Translations under genes and position numbers: made by a program
DNA from: DASREM01 sp035652095
GTDB lineage: Bacteria > Acidobacteriota > Terriglobia > Terriglobales > Acidobacteriaceae
DNA: 64,000 nucleotides
Reading direction: 5' to 3'
Assembly (NCBI GenBank): GCA_035652095.1
Contig: DASREM010000056.1
Span: forward strand, 417,372 to 481,371
Notes under the pieces: generated by a model
Seen by the model: only the letters and a program-made list of their open reading frames with translations
Databases searched by the model: none
Told to the model about the DNA's origin: nothing
Shown here: piece by piece, positions 33,114 to 42,358 of the stretch
Numbering within the stretch: the stretch's first letter is position 1
Layout: every line of letters begins with the position of its first letter

Positions 33114-35117
33114 CTACTGGCGCGGCTTCTCCTGCTTGATCTCGGGACCATGGCAGGCGGCGCACTCAGTGGGCGTGGGCTTGTAGAAGAGAACATCCTT
33201 GCTCGCGACTAAGCGGACATTCTTGTGACATGCTCCGCAGCGCACGTTCCGATGCACTCCCTGCAAAGCAAAGCGGGTGAGCTTATCGTGATCGAAAAGC
33301 GACGGCTTCCATTTGGCAGTGTTGTGGCAGTCGGCGCAGGCCGTGATCCCTGCTTTTGCGAACTGCTTTCCGTGCGGGTCTTCATGACATTCTTCGCACT
33401 TCTTGGGAGCGCTTTTGAAATTGACGTGCAGCAGCCGAGTCTCGAGGTTGGGCGGCTTGTGACAGTCAATGCAGGCCGTGGCTTTGTGGGCCCCGAGCAG
33501 GGGGAAATCGGTTGTTGAATGATCGAACCCTGAAAGCTCTCTCCAGGATTTGGTGGTGTGGCAGGCCTCGCAACCGGAGGGCTTGCCGCCGGTCGAAGCC
33601 CGCAACATGCGCTCGCGGAATTGTCCCTGGTGAGGATCTTCGTGGCAACTGGTGCAGGACAGATTGTTCCAACGGTAGACAACAGCCGGAACGGGCTTCA
33701 GTTCCGCGTTTTCTTTATGGCAATCGCCGCAGGCCGTGGCAACGTGCCCGCCAGTGAGCGGAAAGTGGGATTCCCTATGGCGCGCAAGGGTAAAGGTGGA
33801 AGGCCGGTATCCCTCAAGATTGTGACAACGTTCGCAGGCATTGAAGTACGGAGCCGAGGCGAACTGCCCGGCATGTTTGTCGCTGTGGCAATCAGTGCAG
33901 CGCTGGAACTTGATCTTGAACAGGGTGTCACGTCCTTTGGGAACGTGGCACTGGTCGCACTTCACCTCCGCGTGCTTGGCTTGCAGCGGGTAGGCGGCTG
34001 CCGAGTGCTCCTTCAATCCAAACTTTGAAGGCTTGAATCCATCCACGGTATGACAGGAGGCGCACTCGCCGCCATCGCTGCGCTTGGCGAACTGCCCCAT
34101 GTGGGCATCTTTGTGACAGTCCACGCATGTGGCGAATTGCAGAGGCTTCTTGAAATCGCCGCCTGCGTGGCACTGGCTGCATCCGACTGTGGTGTGCTTG
34201 CCCTGCAGCGGGTACTTGGTTCTAGCGTGGTCGAAGTTCTGGCTGACCGCGACCGTGGAAACGCGCTTCCATCCCGAAGTGTTGTGGCAGGACTGGCAGC
34301 CCTGGGCGAAGCTGCCGCGATGAGGATCGGAGTGGCAATCGGAGCACTTTCCGAATGCGATGCCGGTATATCGGGGCTGACTCTCAGGCCCGGGAGTATG
34401 ACATTTCTGGCAGGCCACGTCGGCGTGCAAGCCAGTCAAGGGATAGCGGGTCCTGGAGTGATCGAATTTCTTGACGTCCACCGTCTTCCAGTCGTTGTAG
34501 TTATGACACTGGAGGCAGTCGGTTCCCAGGCGGCCCTTATGCTGATCCTGGTGGCAGGAAACGCACGATTGCGATAAGCCGAGGAAGGTGTGATTCAGAT
34601 TGGAGATCTTAATGGCAGCCTTGTCGGGCGCGACGACGTGGGTTGCGGTGTGGCAGCGGCTGCATTCCAAGGCTGCGTGCTTGCCTTCCAGGACGTACCC
34701 GGCTTGCTTGTGGTCGAAAGCCTTGGGATTCCACTTGATCAGCGGGAAGTCCTCGCCATTGTGATCGGAATGGCAGCGCACACATTCCTGGCTCGATCCG
34801 GGAGTCAGATTGTACGTAGCGTGCAGGCCCTTGTGCGCTACCAATCGGGAAGCGATTTCACCATGGCAGTCGAGGCAGCGAAATGTCGCCTGGCCGGCTG
34901 CGAGTTTATGACAACGAGTGCAGTTGGTGGGACCGTTCAGGGACGCGTGGGCACGGGAAAGCGGACCCGGGGAAATTTGCGCGAAGCCATGCCCGGCAGC
35001 GAAAACAATCCCCAGTGTTATCAGAAGAGAGAGACCGAAGGCGCGCGAAACAAACGTTTCACGGAGAGGGTCGAAGCGCAGCCGTGGACTTCTCCGACGT
35101 CCTGATCCCAAACGCAA
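33114..35117 (-). CDS. 23-heme c-type cytochrome
   Basis: Up to 667 residues from TTG 35117; the frame has no ATG or GTG nearby, so the start is uncertain (TTG 35111 also possible). An Arg-rich n-region and hydrophobic core (LSLLITLGIVFAAGHGFAQ) form a signal peptide. I count 23 CXXCH sites: four at the N-terminus, six three-heme modules (for example CSDCHSDPHRG, CQSCHNTSGW, CSQCHAGG), and one at the end. Between hemes the repeated phrases FDH and YPL(T/Q)GKH supply extra His. The module design is the same as in the 25-heme protein, but the repeats are more diverged. Probably exported, soluble or attached to the outer membrane complex. It is the promoter-proximal gene of the minus-strand cluster. 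Confidence 0.9.
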   Translation of the reverse strand: MRLGSGRRRSPRLRFDPLRETFVSRAFGLSLLITLGIVFAAGHGFAQISPGPLSRAHASLNGPTNCTRCHKLAAGQATFRCLDCHGEIASRLVAHKGLHATYNLTPGSSQECVRCHSDHNGEDFPLIKWNPKAFDHKQAGYVLEGKHAALECSRCHTATHVVAPDKAAIKISNLNHTFLGLSQSCVSCHQDQHKGRLGTDCLQCHNYNDWKTVDVKKFDHSRTRYPLTGLHADVACQKCHTPGPESQPRYTGIAFGKCSDCHSDPHRGSFAQGCQSCHNTSGWKRVSTVAVSQNFDHARTKYPLQGKHTTVGCSQCHAGGDFKKPLQFATCVDCHKDAHMGQFAKRSDGGECASCHTVDGFKPSKFGLKEHSAAAYPLQAKHAEVKCDQCHVPKGRDTLFKIKFQRCTDCHSDKHAGQFASAPYFNACERCHNLEGYRPSTFTLARHRESHFPLTGGHVATACGDCHKENAELKPVPAVVYRWNNLSCTSCHEDPHQGQFRERMLRASTGGKPSGCEACHTTKSWRELSGFDHSTTDFPLLGAHKATACIDCHKPPNLETRLLHVNFKSAPKKCEECHEDPHGKQFAKAGITACADCHNTAKWKPSLFDHDKLTRFALQGVHRNVRCGACHKNVRLVASKDVLFYKPTPTECAACHGPEIKQEKPRQ

Positions 35118-35427
35118 CGGACCACACCCCTCGCTCGCAGAAGTTGCTGACGATCTAATGCATCAATTTGTGAGCGGTAAAGACAAATCTAGCATGCCCG
35201 GTGGGATGCGCCATGGATCGGAAGTGCAAGTGACGGATGTCCTTTCGCCCATTTCGGGAATTAAAAGGGCAAGGGACACTCCATCGGCAATTTGGCAACC
35301 AAAGGCAGGATCCCTGACATCACGCAGAATACACAGAGAGATATTCGTCACATACTACGCAGTTGCAAGACTCTACACTTTACTTACGGTGCGAAATCTC
35401 AAGGGAATTGTGTAAAGGAATCGGGGC
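35118..35427. other. Divergent regulatory region, 23-heme cytochrome / sensor kinase
   Basis: 310 bases separating the cytochrome cluster from its presumed two-component regulators. It holds the sigma-54-like site at 35286-35301. I see no gene in it. Confidence 0.6.
35286..35301 (-). promoter_or_regulatory. Putative sigma-54 promoter of the 23-heme cytochrome gene
   Basis: On the minus strand TGGTTGCCAAATTGCC shows TGG and TTGC with GG-N10-GC spacing, the same arrangement as at 32903-32918. It points toward the 23-heme gene, about 160 bases before the proposed start. Confidence 0.4.
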
Positions 35428-36762
35428 GTGCTCAAAAATTTGTACGCAGATGTATCCACATCCTTCTCGGACGTGTTCTCCTACCGGCGCCAGAAACTGG
35501 CGTTCGTCTTTTTGAATGTTGCCATCCTGGTGGTGGTGTTTGCCCTTCACGAGAGCTTCTCGTCTTTCTGGGGCAAACCGACGGGATACCTCGCCCTGGC
35601 AGTCGCGTGCGGGGTAGCGCTGAACCTGGCGGAGCTGGTGTGGTTGGTGAAGCTGCGAGACATGCCCCCGCCGCTCACACGGGTGCTGGTGTCCTGGGCA
35701 AGCATTCTGGCGAACGCAGGATTGGCCTTCCTTTTGTCACACATGACAGATCGGGAGGCGAGCCCGTACTTCGTCCTGCTGCTCATTCCCATCCTCGAGG
35801 CCGCATTTCGTTTTCACCTGATCACCGTGATCGGGATTGTCACGGTTTCGGACTTTCTGCTGTTTCTGTGGGTCTGGGATTACTTCCAGCATCATCCGCC
35901 AACGGATGTAGGGGAGTACTTCGAAGCTGGGATCACATCGCTGATGTTCGTCGTGGTGGGAGTGCTGGTGTGGCAGCTGGTAAATGACCTGCGCGAAAAG
36001 CAAGCGAATCTGGCATGCAACTTGCTTGAACTGGAGCGTACGAGGGAGCAATTGTTACACGAAGAGAAGCTGGCGGCAGTGGGCCGCCTGTCAACGGCGA
36101 TTGCGCATGAGATACGCAACCCGGTGGCCATGATTTCAAGTTCGCTGGCCACCGCCACACAGCTGTCGGGAGCAGAGCGGGAAGAGATGTTAAGCATTGC
36201 GTCAGAGGAATCAGAGCGGCTGGTGACGCTCACTACGGAGTTTCTGGCCTATGCGCGTCCACGCTTGCCGCGGCTGGAGGCGACCAGCATTGCCGACACG
36301 CTGAATTACATCGCCGATGCCTGCCGCGCGCACGCGAGCCTGAAGCAGATTCAACTGGAAGTTGAGTGCGCAGCGTCGCTCACGGCGCGCATCGACGCCG
36401 GCCAGCTTCAGCAGGCGCTCATCAACCTCGTCATGAATGCGATCGAGGCAGCTCCCGCGCTGAGCACGGTAAAGCTGGTTGCGGAGGCGGAACACAAAGA
36501 AGTGATCTTGAAGGTCGAGAACGAGGGCACGGAGATTCCCGAAGCTACCCGGTCTCAGATTTTCGAACCATTCTTTACCACCAAGCCGCGCGGCAGCGGG
36601 CTGGGCCTGGCAATCGCCCGCAATATCGCCCGGGGGCACGGCGGAGACCTGGTGTTGTTGGAAAACCGGCTGGGGAAGGTTTGCTTTTGCATCAGCCTCC
36701 CAGCAAACGGGCAACCGAGACCGAGGGAAAGGGACTCACATGGCACGTATTCTCATCGTTGA
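35428..36762 (+). CDS. Membrane histidine kinase (NtrB-like partner of the sigma-54 activator)
   Basis: 444 residues from GTG 35428. About five or six membrane helices fill residues 20-190, with only short loops, so the sensor is in the membrane or reads the respiratory chain or redox state. A coiled linker (QLVNDLREKQANLACNLLELERTREQL) leads to the HisKA box GRLSTAIAHEIRNPVAMI with the phospho-acceptor His. The ATPase domain has ALINLVMNAIEAA (N box), KVENEGTEIP (G1, with the usual Asp replaced by Glu), FEPFFTTKPRGSGLGLAIAR (F and G2). The class matches kinases paired with NtrC regulators. The end overlaps the regulator gene by 23 bases. Confidence 0.9.
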   Translation: MLKNLYADVSTSFSDVFSYRRQKLAFVFLNVAILVVVFALHESFSSFWGKPTGYLALAVACGVALNLAELVWLVKLRDMPPPLTRVLVSWASILANAGLAFLLSHMTDREASPYFVLLLIPILEAAFRFHLITVIGIVTVSDFLLFLWVWDYFQHHPPTDVGEYFEAGITSLMFVVVGVLVWQLVNDLREKQANLACNLLELERTREQLLHEEKLAAVGRLSTAIAHEIRNPVAMISSSLATATQLSGAEREEMLSIASEESERLVTLTTEFLAYARPRLPRLEATSIADTLNYIADACRAHASLKQIQLEVECAASLTARIDAGQLQQALINLVMNAIEAAPALSTVKLVAEAEHKEVILKVENEGTEIPEATRSQIFEPFFTTKPRGSGLGLAIARNIARGHGGDLVLLENRLGKVCFCISLPANGQPRPRERDSHGTYSHR

Positions 36763-38131
36763 CGATGAAGCCAGCATGCGGCGCATACTGGCCTCGAACT
36801 TGCGTCTGGACCGACACGAAATTTTGGAAGCTGCCGGCGTAGGCGAGGCCAAGAGGATGCTGGCGGAGTACGACTTTGACGTCGTATTCACTGATCAGAG
36901 AATGCCGGACGGCGAAGGCCTGGCGGTGCTGTCGAGTTGCCGCGAGGAGGACGCTACGGTTTCGGTCGTGTTCCTGACGGCGGTGGCCAGCATCGAACTG
37001 GCTGTGGAAAGCATGCGCCACGGCGCCTTCGATTTCTTGACCAAACCCTTTCAGCCGGAAGTGGTGCGCGCGACTGCACAGCGCGCCGCCGAGCGCACTC
37101 GCCTTCTGCGGGAAAACGAATTGCTGAAAGGCGCAGTTGGACGCCTGGAAGGCACCTCTGAAATATGCGGCGAGAGCGCCGTGATTCGCGAGGTGCTGGA
37201 CAAGATTGGCCGCGTGGCGCCGACCAACGCCACGGTCCTCATCACGGGGGAGACCGGCACCGGGAAAGAACTGGTGGCACGGGCTATTCATCGCAACAGT
37301 ACGCGCGCGGGCAAGCCCTTTGTCGCGGTGAACTGTGCCGCGTTTACCGAGACGCTGCTGGAGAGCGAGTTGTTCGGGCATGAGAAGGGCGCCTTCACCG
37401 GCGCGGATCGCGCTCGCCAGGGACTTTTCGAAGCCGCCCATGAAGGCACGTTGTTTCTGGATGAAGCCGGCGAGATGTCTCCCGCAGCGCAGGCCAAACT
37501 ACTGCGGATCCTTACCGACGGGCAGTTGTTGCGGGTGGGTTCCACGCACCCGCGGACCGTGAATGTCCGGGTGCTGGTGGCGACCCACCGCGACCTGGTC
37601 AAGCGGGTGGAAGAGGGTCAGTTTCGGGAGGATTTGTTCTATCGCCTGGCGGTGGTTCCGATCCACCTGCCACCACTGCGCGAGCGCCGCGAAGACATTC
37701 CTTTGCTGGTGGAATTCTTTTCCCGGCAGATCGCTACGGAACTGAAACTGTCCCCGCGCACTATCAGTGCGCAGGCATTGCAGAACCTGCAGCAGTACCG
37801 GTTTCCGGGGAACCTGCGCGAACTGCGGAACCTGATCGAGCGCGCATACATTCTGAGCAATCGCACGGAGATGACGCACGAAGATTTCCCGGTCGCGTAC
37901 GCGTCGCCGTCCAGCAACGGCCATGGCAAATTACCCTCCTCGGCAACCCCGGCGAACTATGAGTCGTTCGATCTGACCGCGCTGCTGGAGCAAACTGAAA
38001 AGGAGCTGATTGTGCGTACGCTCAGTTCAACTGGCGGAGCTCAGGCGGAGGCTGCGCGTCGCATGCATCTGTCGCGGAGCGCGCTGGCCTACAAGCTCAA
38101 TAAGTACGGGATTCGGGCCAGCCTGGAGTAA
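36740..38131 (+). CDS. NtrC-family sigma-54-dependent response regulator
   Basis: 463 residues in three domains. Receiver (1-120): VDDEAS, phospho-acceptor Asp in DVVFTDQRMPDG, Lys in LTKPFQ. AAA+ domain (about 140-370): Walker A GETGTGKE, the sigma-54 contact loop GAFTGA, Walker B GTLFLDEAGEM and the arginine-finger region FREDLFYRL. C-terminal Fis-type helix-turn-helix (AEAARRMHLSRSALAYKLNKYGI). An intact GAFTGA means it should activate sigma-54 promoters. Cotranslated with the kinase and divergent from the multiheme cytochromes, both of which have sigma-54-like sites, so these are its most likely targets. Confidence 0.93.
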   Translation: MARILIVDDEASMRRILASNLRLDRHEILEAAGVGEAKRMLAEYDFDVVFTDQRMPDGEGLAVLSSCREEDATVSVVFLTAVASIELAVESMRHGAFDFLTKPFQPEVVRATAQRAAERTRLLRENELLKGAVGRLEGTSEICGESAVIREVLDKIGRVAPTNATVLITGETGTGKELVARAIHRNSTRAGKPFVAVNCAAFTETLLESELFGHEKGAFTGADRARQGLFEAAHEGTLFLDEAGEMSPAAQAKLLRILTDGQLLRVGSTHPRTVNVRVLVATHRDLVKRVEEGQFREDLFYRLAVVPIHLPPLRERREDIPLLVEFFSRQIATELKLSPRTISAQALQNLQQYRFPGNLRELRNLIERAYILSNRTEMTHEDFPVAYASPSSNGHGKLPSSATPANYESFDLTALLEQTEKELIVRTLSSTGGAQAEAARRMHLSRSALAYKLNKYGIRASLE

Positions 38132-38225
38132 AACGACAGGATGGCGGCGGCAGAGGTGTCTGATATTTCTTGACAGACTCCTGCCTACGAATTAATTTTC
38201 CGGCTTCCTCTTTAGGGAGTCGAGA

Positions 38226-38627
38226 ATGGCAAAGCGTTTTGTTTCTGGCATTGTGGGGGCGATCATCGGCGCCGGAATCGTATGGTTCCTGCTGCCGCCA
38301 CCCCCGCCATCGGCCGGGCCCCTTGTAGTAGGCATCTACGCCACGAGCGACAAAACCTGCGACGTCCAGTTCCCCGATGTGAATCTCAGTTGGAAACGGG
38401 GAGACAGGATCGTCTGGGAGTCTCTCGACAATAAGTACACAATCGTCTTCAAGCCCTCCGGCACTTGTACGAACAGCGGCGATCCCTTCGGGGGTATTCC
38501 GATCCCGGTTCCCGCGAACGGCAAATCGCAGGCGCAAAAACCCGCCAGGAAAGGCGATTTTTGCTATGAGGTGCAGGACGGGAACGGTCAGACCTGCGAC
38601 GATCCCGGCCTGCATGTGAGAGACTGA
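38226..38627 (+). CDS. Membrane-anchored beta-sandwich hypothetical protein
   Basis: 133 residues. An N-terminal membrane anchor (GIVGAIIGAGIVWFLLP) and a Pro-rich hinge (PPPPPS) precede a domain of about 95 residues with strands such as DRIVWESLDNKYTIVF and FCYEVQDGNGQTCDDPGLHV. The order is like cupredoxins, but copper ligands (His, Cys, Met set) are not evident. Four Cys could form two disulfides. A good ribosome site (AGGGAG) lies before the ATG. The stop at 38625-38627 directly abuts the stop of the convergent kinase gene. Function unknown. Confidence 0.6.
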   Translation: MAKRFVSGIVGAIIGAGIVWFLLPPPPPSAGPLVVGIYATSDKTCDVQFPDVNLSWKRGDRIVWESLDNKYTIVFKPSGTCTNSGDPFGGIPIPVPANGKSQAQKPARKGDFCYEVQDGNGQTCDDPGLHVRD

Positions 38628-41237
38628 CTACTGCAGCAAGGCTTTGAATTTTGGATTGTCGTGCAAGGCTTCGAAGTCGGGCGCGGCCTGGACCATTGAC
38701 TTCGAGTAACCCGCCTTCAGCGCCTTCTCCAACCAGGTGAGGGCGCGGTCTGGATCTCCGAAATGGTTATAAACGATAGCAACCCGAAAACTTACTTCGG
38801 GCTCGGCAGAAGTCTGTGAGATGGCCTGATTCAGCACCTTGAACGCCGCCTGCTTTTGCTCGAGCATGGCGTGGTAACTGGCCAGAAAAGCCAGGGCGTT
38901 GGCGTCATTTGGGTTCACCTTGAGGCTGGCCTGGCATCGTGTGATTGCATTCTTGTAAGCCTTCACCGACTCCTTCCGGCGATTCGGAGTCCAGTACAGC
39001 GCGTCGCCCAGGTTTCCCCAAATCAGCCAGTCCTGCTTATCTAAGGTAAGACCCCGCGCATAGGTTTCAGCCGCCTCGGCGAAGCGGTGCGAATCGAAGT
39101 AGGCAGTGCCGAGAACGGAGTACGCATCCATAGTGGGGCGGATCGCAATGGAGCGCTTCAGAACTTCAATGGCCTGGGAGTTTTGTCCCAGCGCGACGTA
39201 CATTCCGCCGAGGTTGGAGTAGCCGCGAACGTTTTCCGGGGCGAGTTCGGTTACTTTTTGAAACAGCGGAATGGCGTCGGCATAGCGCGCCTGACGATAA
39301 AAGAAAGCGCCCAGGCCGCTGTATCCGCCCCAATAGTTCGGCCGCAAGGCGATGGCTTCCCGGTAGGCGGTCTCAGCGCCTGAAACGTTACCCTGCTGCT
39401 CGTAGGAGAGAGCCAGCCCCTTCAGGGACTCGACACTATAGCGGTCGAGGGCGAGGGCGTACTGGAACTCATCCACGGCCTTGGCGTACTGGCCGGTGCT
39501 GTTGTACACGAAACCCAGGCAAGCATGGGCTTCGGCCAGGCCGGAGGATTCGGCGAGGGCCTTCTGGCAGTTCTCAGTGGCCTTCTGCACCCAGTCGTCC
39601 CCGCGGTTGAACTCGTGGAACCCGCGCCAATAAGCCTCGCCGAGACCGGCATAGGCGGGCCCATAATCGGCGTCGATGGCGAGGGCCCGGTTGAATTCGG
39701 TGATCGCGTTGTCAATGTTCTCCGGCTTTTGATATTCCTCCAGATAGCCGCGGCCGCGAAGATAGTATTCATAAGCTGCCGGATTGGTGCCGGTGTGGGC
39801 GGCCAGAGATTTCTTCTGTCCGTCCGGGATGCCGATCTGAAGGATCTCCAAGACCTGCGTTACTACCTTGTCTTCGAGTCCAAAGATGTCGCTGGCATCT
39901 GCTGTGACGCTACCGCCACGGACCTGGCGGCGCGTCTTGGGGTCCACCAGGCTGCAGTTGATGCGAATTTGATTGCCGGCCTTCTGCATGCTGCCTTCGA
40001 GCACAAGGTCGACCCCGAATTCGCGCTGGGCCTGGTCGGCGGTGGTGACTTGCTGGGCGCGCATCTCGCGCGCGGAAATTAGCTGCAGTGCATCGCTGTT
40101 GCTGAGTTGAGCGAGTTTCGCGGTCAGAGTTTCGGTGATGCCGTTTCCCAGGGCGCGCGCATCGGCATCGCTGCCAAGTTCCTCGAAGGGCAGGATTGCC
40201 AGAACCCGTTGCTTGGGGGGCGCCGGAACGGAAGAATGCAAGCCGCGGTTGCGGAAGGCAAAAAGGCTGAGGGCGACGGCTATGAGCACCGCTCCGATAG
40301 CGGATGCCAGCCAGCGGCTGCGAATGATCCGCTGCGCCCCGCTCTGGGCGACCCGGCCGCTGGTGCTGGAGTACACCGGGTGTTCGGCCGAGGCGAGTCG
40401 AAGCAGGTCCACTCGCAAATCCTGGACGGATTGGTAACGCTGTTCCGGATCCTTGTCGAGCGCCTTGAGGATCACTGATTCGAGGCCGGGGGCGATGTCC
40501 TTATTCAACTCGCGAGGGGGCTTGGGCTGCTCGTGCAGAATCGATTCCATGAGCGGGATCGATTCTTTTTCCGGGAAAGCTCGTTTGCCGGTTGCCATCT
40601 CGTACAGAACCGCTCCGGTGGCCCAGATGTCACAACGCGGGTCCACGCCTTTGCCCCGCAACTGCTCCGGGGCCATGTAGGGAAGGGTGCCCATCGCCAT
40701 CTTCCGCTCCGTCACGCTCTCGGTCAGCGCGGTTTCGGAAACCCGCTGAGCGATGCGGGCGAGGCCGAAGTCGAGAATCTTCAACTGTCCTTTCGGGGTC
40801 AAGCGCAGGTTGCCGGGCTTGAGATCGCAGTGCACCACGCCCTGCTCGTGGGCGGCTTCCAGGCCATCGGCGAGTTGTTTGCCAAGGCGCAGGATCTCGT
40901 CGTAGGGGAGTCGCCCATGGGCGAGGCGGGCGTCGAGAGTGACTCCGGGAATGTACTCGGTAACGATGAAGTCGAGGCCATCCTGCACTCCATATTCATG
41001 CACGATGGCGATGTTGGGGTGATTCAGGCGAGCGAGAGACTGGGCCTCTTTTAAGAACCGCCGGCGAGAGGCGTCGTCCGCAAACAGGCCGCGGGACAAG
41101 ACTTTGATCGCGACGTCTCGGTCGAGGCTCTGGTCATGAGCGCGGTACACGATGCCCATGCCACCGGCTCCCACCTGTTCGAGGACGCGATAATGCGAAA
41201 GCGTCTGGTCCACCATGCTCGAGCCTGGCCGCTGCAT
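38628..41237 (-). CDS. Serine/threonine protein kinase with TPR domain
   Basis: 869 residues. Kinase domain about 15-280: GAGGMGIVYRA (Gly loop), VAIKVL (Lys), HCDLKPGN (catalytic loop, Asp present but the usual Arg before it is Cys, so it is a non-RD kinase), DFGLAR, and APEQL. One membrane helix follows (about 312-328, WLASAIGAVLIAVALSLFAF). An adenylate-cyclase-associated-like FlgO/TolB-type segment (AILPFEELGSDADARALGNGITETL) and then about eight TPR repeats (from YYLRGRGYLEEYQ to the end) lie outside. This layout is common in Acidobacteria. ATG 41237 is preceded by GGGGTGAT; ATG 41216 is possible. Substrate unknown. Confidence 0.88.
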   Translation of the reverse strand: MQRPGSSMVDQTLSHYRVLEQVGAGGMGIVYRAHDQSLDRDVAIKVLSRGLFADDASRRRFLKEAQSLARLNHPNIAIVHEYGVQDGLDFIVTEYIPGVTLDARLAHGRLPYDEILRLGKQLADGLEAAHEQGVVHCDLKPGNLRLTPKGQLKILDFGLARIAQRVSETALTESVTERKMAMGTLPYMAPEQLRGKGVDPRCDIWATGAVLYEMATGKRAFPEKESIPLMESILHEQPKPPRELNKDIAPGLESVILKALDKDPEQRYQSVQDLRVDLLRLASAEHPVYSSTSGRVAQSGAQRIIRSRWLASAIGAVLIAVALSLFAFRNRGLHSSVPAPPKQRVLAILPFEELGSDADARALGNGITETLTAKLAQLSNSDALQLISAREMRAQQVTTADQAQREFGVDLVLEGSMQKAGNQIRINCSLVDPKTRRQVRGGSVTADASDIFGLEDKVVTQVLEILQIGIPDGQKKSLAAHTGTNPAAYEYYLRGRGYLEEYQKPENIDNAITEFNRALAIDADYGPAYAGLGEAYWRGFHEFNRGDDWVQKATENCQKALAESSGLAEAHACLGFVYNSTGQYAKAVDEFQYALALDRYSVESLKGLALSYEQQGNVSGAETAYREAIALRPNYWGGYSGLGAFFYRQARYADAIPLFQKVTELAPENVRGYSNLGGMYVALGQNSQAIEVLKRSIAIRPTMDAYSVLGTAYFDSHRFAEAAETYARGLTLDKQDWLIWGNLGDALYWTPNRRKESVKAYKNAITRCQASLKVNPNDANALAFLASYHAMLEQKQAAFKVLNQAISQTSAEPEVSFRVAIVYNHFGDPDRALTWLEKALKAGYSKSMVQAAPDFEALHDNPKFKALLQ

Positions 41238-41377
41238 ATCACCCCGGTCACTTCCGGAACGCGGGTTCCGATGCTACATGATAGCCTGCCGCACAACTCG
41301 CTGTTTGACGCAGAAAGGCGACCTTGCGTCGTCAGTCTTTCTCCATTTCCAGCGGTGCTGTCATATTATAGATTCCG

Positions 41378-42349
41378 ATGTCCACAGAGGTTATTCGCCG
41401 CTGTTGGCCTGCGCCGCTGATGCTGCTGCTGCTAGTGCTTGTTCCAGGGCTGGCCTCTCAAACTTCGAAGACAAAGATTGGCTGGCCCTCCCAGATCGTG
41501 CTGGTGCGGGATGACCTCACGCCCGCGGGAAGCCTGGGTCATCTATTCGTGAATGGCAAGGAGGTTGCCGTTACGCTTGAACCCAATGGGGAGCGGGCGC
41601 AGATCACGGTATCGCGCGCGCACCTCCACTATTCCGCGGCGGACGGGAAAGAGGATTACGCGATCGTGCTGGACGATCTGGAGGATGGAGATACTGGCAA
41701 CAAGCTGGAATTCCATCTGGGTAACTTGGAGGAGAAAGCCGCCGGGTGTGTGCTCATTGGCACCGGCTATGAACCAAGCGTTGTCACGGCGGACGTGACG
41801 AGTGAGGCTGGGAAGAAGTTGTTGCGGGAAATCAACCAGCAGAAGGACGCGGGCAAAGAGATTGAATACTCCGTGGAAGGCGACAGGCTGCGACTGAAGG
41901 CCCTTAGTCCGGTGAACAGCTCAGAGGCGCTTGCAAAGCTTCGCCGAGCTCTATTCGGAGCAGCCGAAGGCGCGCAAAAAGACGTGGTGGTGAATTTCGA
42001 CTTCAGGGCCTCCGATGACTACAAAGCAGAGGTGCAGAGTATCTCCGAATCGATTGTGCGCCAACTCGTGCTGGACGAAAAGCGGTTAGCGATCAAAGCC
42101 CGGGAGGCGCCGTCGGCAACGTCGGGCGATGCAGGGAATTCGAATGCGGCCGCAGCACGATCGCGAAACTCCGCTTCCATTCCGAGCACCGGAACCAAGC
42201 TAACCCCGCAAAAGCCAGGCGACCAGCGAAACTCGGTAGAACAGGGATTCAAGCGCAGCGTTGAGCCGGAACAGCCCACGACCTTTGACAACAAGCCCAC
42301 TCCACCGGCCCAGCAGTCCGATAAGAAAAAGAATCAGCCTCCGCAATAG
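41378..42349 (+). CDS. Secreted protein of unknown function
   Basis: 323 residues. Signal peptide (LMLLLLVLVPGLASQ), then a domain with LVRDDLTPAGSLGHLFVNGKEVAVTLEPN, perhaps distantly like DUF5675, and GYEPSVVTADVTSEAGKKLLREIN. The last 90 residues are low-complexity, rich in Ser, Pro, Gln and Lys, likely disordered. It is divergent from the Ser/Thr kinase gene (140-base gap) and convergent to the phosphoesterase gene, nine bases away. I cannot name a function. Confidence 0.55.
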   Translation: MSTEVIRRCWPAPLMLLLLVLVPGLASQTSKTKIGWPSQIVLVRDDLTPAGSLGHLFVNGKEVAVTLEPNGERAQITVSRAHLHYSAADGKEDYAIVLDDLEDGDTGNKLEFHLGNLEEKAAGCVLIGTGYEPSVVTADVTSEAGKKLLREINQQKDAGKEIEYSVEGDRLRLKALSPVNSSEALAKLRRALFGAAEGAQKDVVVNFDFRASDDYKAEVQSISESIVRQLVLDEKRLAIKAREAPSATSGDAGNSNAAAARSRNSASIPSTGTKLTPQKPGDQRNSVEQGFKRSVEPEQPTTFDNKPTPPAQQSDKKKNQPPQ

Positions 42350-42358
42350 TCTCCGCTG

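Noticed and set aside
35294..35309. Plus-strand sigma-54 site toward the histidine kinase
   Set aside because: GG and GC are only nine bases apart and the element lacks TTGC.
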